DNA of 16,694 nt from Ruminococcaceae bacterium UBA5891 (GTDB lineage: Bacteria > Bacillota > Clostridia > Oscillospirales > Acutalibacteraceae). Below are positions 14,042 to 16,694 of the stretch, in pieces. The translations under genes were made by a program, and so were the position numbers. A model generated the notes under the pieces. That model ran no database searches. It saw only the letters and a list, made by a program, of their open reading frames with translations, and had not been told where the DNA came from. Position 1 is the first letter of the stretch, and every line of letters starts with the position of its first letter. Where the stretch lies: NCBI GenBank assembly GCA_002431945.1, contig DJET01000050.1:1-16694 (forward strand). Reading direction: 5' to 3'.

Positions 14042-14599
14042 ATGCTGCTTGAAAAAATAAATATCCGCGATATAACGGACGAAGAGTATACTGCGGCTTT
14101 AAAGCTTTTCCCTGATATTCCGAAGCGCGGCGAAGATACAAAACGCACCTTGGCAGGCAGAATTCTGCTAAAAATAATGATAAAGCGGCTTTACGGCAAG
14201 GAAGATTTTAAGCTTTATTATAACGAAAACGGCAAGCCGCTTTGCGATTTTTGCTATTTCAACATTTCCCATTCGGGCGATTACGCCGTGTGCGCTGTAT
14301 CCGAAAGGGAAATAGGCGTTGATACCGAGCAAATGCTCGGATTTAAAAAAAGAGAACGCTATATGCTTTTTTCGGCAGAGGAAACGGATTATATAAACGA
14401 ATGCGACAGCGAAAACCGCTTTTTTACTCTTTGGACTATGAAAGAGGCATATGTTAAGGCGATCGGCGGCAGGCTTAAAAACGCCGCCGAAATAAACCTT
14501 GTAAGCAATAAGACCGTTAATACGAGTCTCGGCGGATTTTTATTTAAAACGGAATACTTTAACGGTTATGTTATAACCGTTTGCGAAAAAACGGGGTGA
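14042..14599 (+). CDS. 4'-phosphopantetheinyl transferase superfamily protein (Sfp/AcpT-like)
   Basis: These enzymes move 4'-phosphopantetheine from coenzyme A to a serine of acyl or peptidyl carrier proteins. The 185-residue product has the three family motifs in order: FNISHSGDYAVCAVS (73-87), IGVDTEQ (91-97) with the magnesium-binding Asp and Glu, and LWTMKEAYVKAIGG (130-143). It is shorter than Bacillus Sfp (224 residues) but complete across the motifs. The ATG follows the lipoprotein gene's TAA directly (TAAATG) and no strong ribosome binding site is seen, so translation is probably coupled. No carrier protein, NRPS or PKS gene is in the window, so the partner is unknown; it may serve the housekeeping acyl carrier protein. 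Confidence 0.9.
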   Translation: MLLEKINIRDITDEEYTAALKLFPDIPKRGEDTKRTLAGRILLKIMIKRLYGKEDFKLYYNENGKPLCDFCYFNISHSGDYAVCAVSEREIGVDTEQMLGFKKRERYMLFSAEETDYINECDSENRFFTLWTMKEAYVKAIGGRLKNAAEINLVSNKTVNTSLGGFLFKTEYFNGYVITVCEKTG

Positions 14600-14603
14600 C
14601 CCT

Positions 14604-15770
14604 ATGAGAAGTTTACTTGCAAGAATAGCGGATTTTATTCGCGAATCGGATAAAATACTGCTTATACTCTGCATTTTCACAAGCCTTTACGGCTGTGCGG
14701 CGGTATTTTCTGCAACGCATTACAGAGAAACCTACCGCCCCGTAATAATTCAGTTTTTGTGCCTTGTCGCCGGCGTTTGCGCGGCGCTTGTAATTTCGGC
14801 GATTGATTTTTCGGTTATATTAAAGCGCTGGTATATCGCGGCAGCCTTGGGCGTAATACCCGTTATACTTACATTTTTCATCGGCTTTGCACCGGAGGGC
14901 ACGGACGATAAAGCGTGGCTTGATTTGGGCTTTACCACCTTTCAGCCGGCGGAGCTTATGAAAATATGCTTTGTTATAACCTTCAGCGCGCATTTAAGCA
15001 AAATAAAGCCTAATATAAACAAACCGAAATATCTGCTGCCGCTGTGCCTGCACGGCGCTTTTCCGGTACTGCTTATACATATGCAGGGGGACGACGGCAC
15101 CGCCGTTGTATTTGCGGTTATGGTGCTGTTTATGATGTGGGCGGCAGGCGTTTCATGGAAATACTTTTTACTGCTTGTGCCGCTTGCGGTGATCGCGGCG
15201 CCGCTTTTATACTTTTTTGTTATGAACGACGATCAGCGCGAAAGAATTAAAAGTATGCTTGGCGCCTTTGACTTTAAGGCAATAGCCGCTAAAGACCCTA
15301 ACGAACAATGGCCTACCTATCAGCAGTGGCGCGGCAGAACCGCCCTTGCAAACGGCGGCTTTGCGGGGCAGGGCTTTTTAAACGGCGACTTTACCCAAAA
15401 CGGCATAGTGCCCTACGGCTTTAACGATTTTATATTTGTAAGCATAGGCGAGGAATTCGGCTTTTTGGGCTGTCTTGCGGTAATACTTCTGCTCGGCGCT
15501 ATTTGCCTTCGCTGCCTGCACATAGCGCGCCTTTGCACAAAGGACGGCGGCAAATATATCTGCGTGGGCATTTTTGCAATGCTGTTTACGCAGGCGGTTA
15601 TAAATATAGGTATGTGTATATCGCTTTTGCCGGTTGTAGGTATAACGCTTCCCTTTTTCAGCGCCGGCGGCACCTCGCTTTTATGCCTGTATTTGGGCAT
15701 AGGTCTCGTGCTTAACGTATATATGCACCGCAATTCAAGAACAATTTATCTTCACGACGATATGAAATAG
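14604..15770 (+). CDS. rodA: RodA-type SEDS peptidoglycan glycosyltransferase
   Basis: SEDS proteins polymerise glycan strands from lipid II, with a class B penicillin-binding protein as partner. The 388-residue product has about ten membrane segments; signature parts are AWLDLGFTTFQPAELMKI (105-121), MQGDDGTAVVF (160-170), the large outer loop around residues 205-275, NDFIFVSIGEEFGFLG (274-289) holding the conserved Asp (D275), and GITLPFFSAGGTSLL near the end. FtsW and SpoVE are close relatives; the short N-terminus and FQPAEL pattern favour RodA, but the choice is not certain. GGGGTGA precedes the ATG and overlaps the end of the upstream gene. No PBP2 or mre genes are adjacent. Confidence 0.88.
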   Translation: MRSLLARIADFIRESDKILLILCIFTSLYGCAAVFSATHYRETYRPVIIQFLCLVAGVCAALVISAIDFSVILKRWYIAAALGVIPVILTFFIGFAPEGTDDKAWLDLGFTTFQPAELMKICFVITFSAHLSKIKPNINKPKYLLPLCLHGAFPVLLIHMQGDDGTAVVFAVMVLFMMWAAGVSWKYFLLLVPLAVIAAPLLYFFVMNDDQRERIKSMLGAFDFKAIAAKDPNEQWPTYQQWRGRTALANGGFAGQGFLNGDFTQNGIVPYGFNDFIFVSIGEEFGFLGCLAVILLLGAICLRCLHIARLCTKDGGKYICVGIFAMLFTQAVINIGMCISLLPVVGITLPFFSAGGTSLLCLYLGIGLVLNVYMHRNSRTIYLHDDMK

Positions 15771-15782
15771 GAGGCTTTAAAA

Positions 15783-16376
15783 ATGAAAAAGAACATTATA
15801 ACCATAAGCCGTCAGTTCGGAAGCGGCGGCAGAACCGTGGGCAGACAGCTTGCAGAACGGCTTGATATTCCCTTTTACGACAGGGAGCTTGTAAAGCAGG
15901 TTGCCGAGGAAACAGGCTTTGACACTAAGTTTATAGAGGAAAACGGCGAATTTTCCCCATCTAAAAGCATTTTTTCCTTTGCGGTATCGCAGGGCGTTCC
16001 CTGTATGCAAAACGGGCTTTCGGTTTCGGATTTTATTTTTTGTATGCAGCGGCAGGTTATTTTAAAGCTTGCCGAAAAGCCGTGCGTTATAGTAGGCAGA
16101 GGGGCGGATTATATTTTAAGAGACCGCGACGATGTTTTTGATGTGTTTATACACGCAAGTATGGAAAACCGTGCGGACAGAATAGTTCGCCTTTACGGCG
16201 AAAGCGAGAAAAAGCCCGAACAACGCCTTGCCGATAAGGATAAAAAACGCAAAATTTACTATAAGCACTATACCGACCGCGAATGGGGCGACGCAAAAAA
16301 TTACGATATGTGCCTTGATTCGGGAAGAATAGGAATAGATAAATGCGTTGACCTTATAATCGACGCTATAAGCTGA
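15783..16376 (+). CDS. Cytidylate kinase-like family protein
   Basis: The 197-residue product is a P-loop kinase of the cytidylate kinase-like family (Cytidylate_kin2). ITISRQFGSGGRTVGRQLAERL (6-27) is the nucleotide-binding loop, followed by IPFYDRELVKQVAEETG, and VIVGRGADYILRD with basic residues further on (ENRADRIVRL, DKKRKIYYKHYTDREWGD) where the lid lies. Similar proteins are common in Clostridia beside unrelated genes and their substrate is not established; a canonical cmk would be longer and would carry a recognisable CMP-binding insert. AGGAGG lies 7-8 nt before the ATG, 12 nt after rodA. It ends the codirectional run; non-coding repeats follow. Confidence 0.85.
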   Translation: MKKNIITISRQFGSGGRTVGRQLAERLDIPFYDRELVKQVAEETGFDTKFIEENGEFSPSKSIFSFAVSQGVPCMQNGLSVSDFIFCMQRQVILKLAEKPCVIVGRGADYILRDRDDVFDVFIHASMENRADRIVRLYGESEKKPEQRLADKDKKRKIYYKHYTDREWGDAKNYDMCLDSGRIGIDKCVDLIIDAIS

Positions 16377-16380
16377 GAAA

Positions 16381-16393
16381 ATTGCGGCGCAAT
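16381..16393. repeat. Short palindrome, remnant-like copy of the ATTGC/GCAAT repeat
   Basis: ATTGCGGCGCAAT is a 5-bp inverted repeat with a 3-base centre followed by CCG, matching the outer ends of the fuller copy at 16409-16446 without its middle. It begins 4 nt after the preceding stop codon. Confidence 0.45.
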
Positions 16394-16408
16394 CCGTTCT
16401 TCCGTTTT

Positions 16409-16446
16409 CGTCATTGCGAAGCCGCATAAGCGGCTGTGGCAATCCG
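16409..16446. repeat. REP-like palindromic repeat (CGTCATTGCGA ... GGCAATCCG)
   Basis: The ends ATTGC (16413-16417) and GCAAT (16439-16443) pair, and inside them AGCCGC (16420-16425) and GCGGCT (16430-16435) pair around ATAA. The CGTCATTGCGA opening and GGCAATCCG end are the pattern of a short dispersed palindrome seen in many bacterial genomes. A second opening of the same repeat starts at 16672. Confidence 0.65.
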
Positions 16447-16483
16447 TTTCTCCTTTTCAAAAGAATAAAGTCTTTTTGCGCTC

Positions 16484-16601
16484 GTGCCGCGCGGGCACCC
16501 TATTTCTGTACGGACAGAAATAGGGAAAAGAACCGCCGGAAACCCTATGGGTTGGGTTTCCGGACCTTCCCGAATGACCAAAGGGACAAACTTCCCTTTG
16601 G
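16484..16601. repeat. Tandem cluster of four stem-loops in non-coding DNA
   Basis: Four inverted repeats follow one another: GTGCC/GGCAC (16484-16488 with 16494-16498, 5 bp); CCCTATTTCTGT/ACAGAAATAGGG (16498-16509 with 16514-16525, 12 bp perfect, 4-base loop); CCGGAAACCC/GGGTTTCCGG (16536-16545 with 16554-16563, 10 bp perfect, 8-base loop); and CCAAAGGG/CCCTTTGG (16578-16585 with 16594-16601, 8 bp perfect, 8-base loop). No coding frame or transposase is present. It could be a miniature mobile element, a structured RNA or a bidirectional 3' end. Confidence 0.65.
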
Positions 16602-16671
16602 AAACCCTTACTATATAGAAATACGGTATGTGCCGATAAATATCACAAGCGGAAAAAGCTTATCGATATCC

Positions 16672-16694
16672 CGTCATTGCGAGGGTGCGGGTGT
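16672..16694. repeat. Left end of a second REP-like repeat, cut by the window edge
   Basis: CGTCATTGCGA (16672-16682) is identical to the opening of the copy at 16409-16419; the rest lies outside the window. Between 16602 and 16671 I see only a loose bulged hairpin (AAGC/GCTT inside CGAT/ATCG, 16634-16665). Confidence 0.5.

Noticed and set aside
16484..16694. CRISPR array in the terminal repeat region
   Set aside because: The repeats are inverted, of different sequence and irregular spacing; there are no evenly spaced identical direct repeats and no cas genes.

Overview
The window looks like chromosomal DNA from a Gram-positive, anaerobe-type bacterium, most likely class Clostridia (Oscillospirales-like). 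This is inferred from overall protein flavour, sigma-A type promoters, strong AGGAGG ribosome binding sites, a long structured S10-operon leader, and a DUF6020/GtrA/GT2/DUF2304 membrane set. No rRNA, tRNA or CRISPR array is visible. Genus cannot be fixed from the sequence alone.

Region 1 (1-3035, minus strand) is the start of the S10 ribosomal protein operon in the classical order rpsJ-rplC-rplD-rplW-rplB; rplB runs off the left edge. A good promoter (3007-3035) lies about 270 nt before rpsJ, and the leader between them holds several hairpins, one of them terminator-like with a competing pairing, which suggests attenuation.

Region 2 (3056-4810) has a small XRE-type regulator (minus) divergent from a 63-residue cysteine-rich protein (plus). 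The small gene has a near-consensus promoter overlapped by tandem and inverted repeats, an operator-like layout. It converges on the CCA-adding enzyme gene (minus), the two sharing a TTAA that gives both stop codons.

Region 3 (4900-7412, plus) is murC followed by a 4-nt-overlapping alanyl-tRNA editing protein (AlaX-L type), pairing peptidoglycan alanine ligation with tRNA-Ala proofreading.

Region 4 (7413-10920, plus) is a visibly AT-richer block behind a perfect TTGACA-17-TATAAT promoter. It has a large multi-pass DUF6020 protein, a GtrA-family protein, a soluble-looking GT2 polyprenyl-phosphate sugar synthase, and a DUF2304 membrane protein. Three of the four genes start with TTG. Together they look like a three-component surface glycosylation system in which the glycosyltransferase is split from its membrane part. 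This and the XRE/cysteine-rich pair are the best candidates for less-described biology.

Region 5 (10946-16376, plus) is a tightly packed run of prmA, prfB (no programmed frameshift), a trigger-factor-like PPIase lipoprotein, a 4'-phosphopantetheinyl transferase, rodA and a cytidylate-kinase-like protein. It mixes translation, protein folding and cell wall elongation. Region 6 (16377-16694) is non-coding and packed with short palindromes and repeats.
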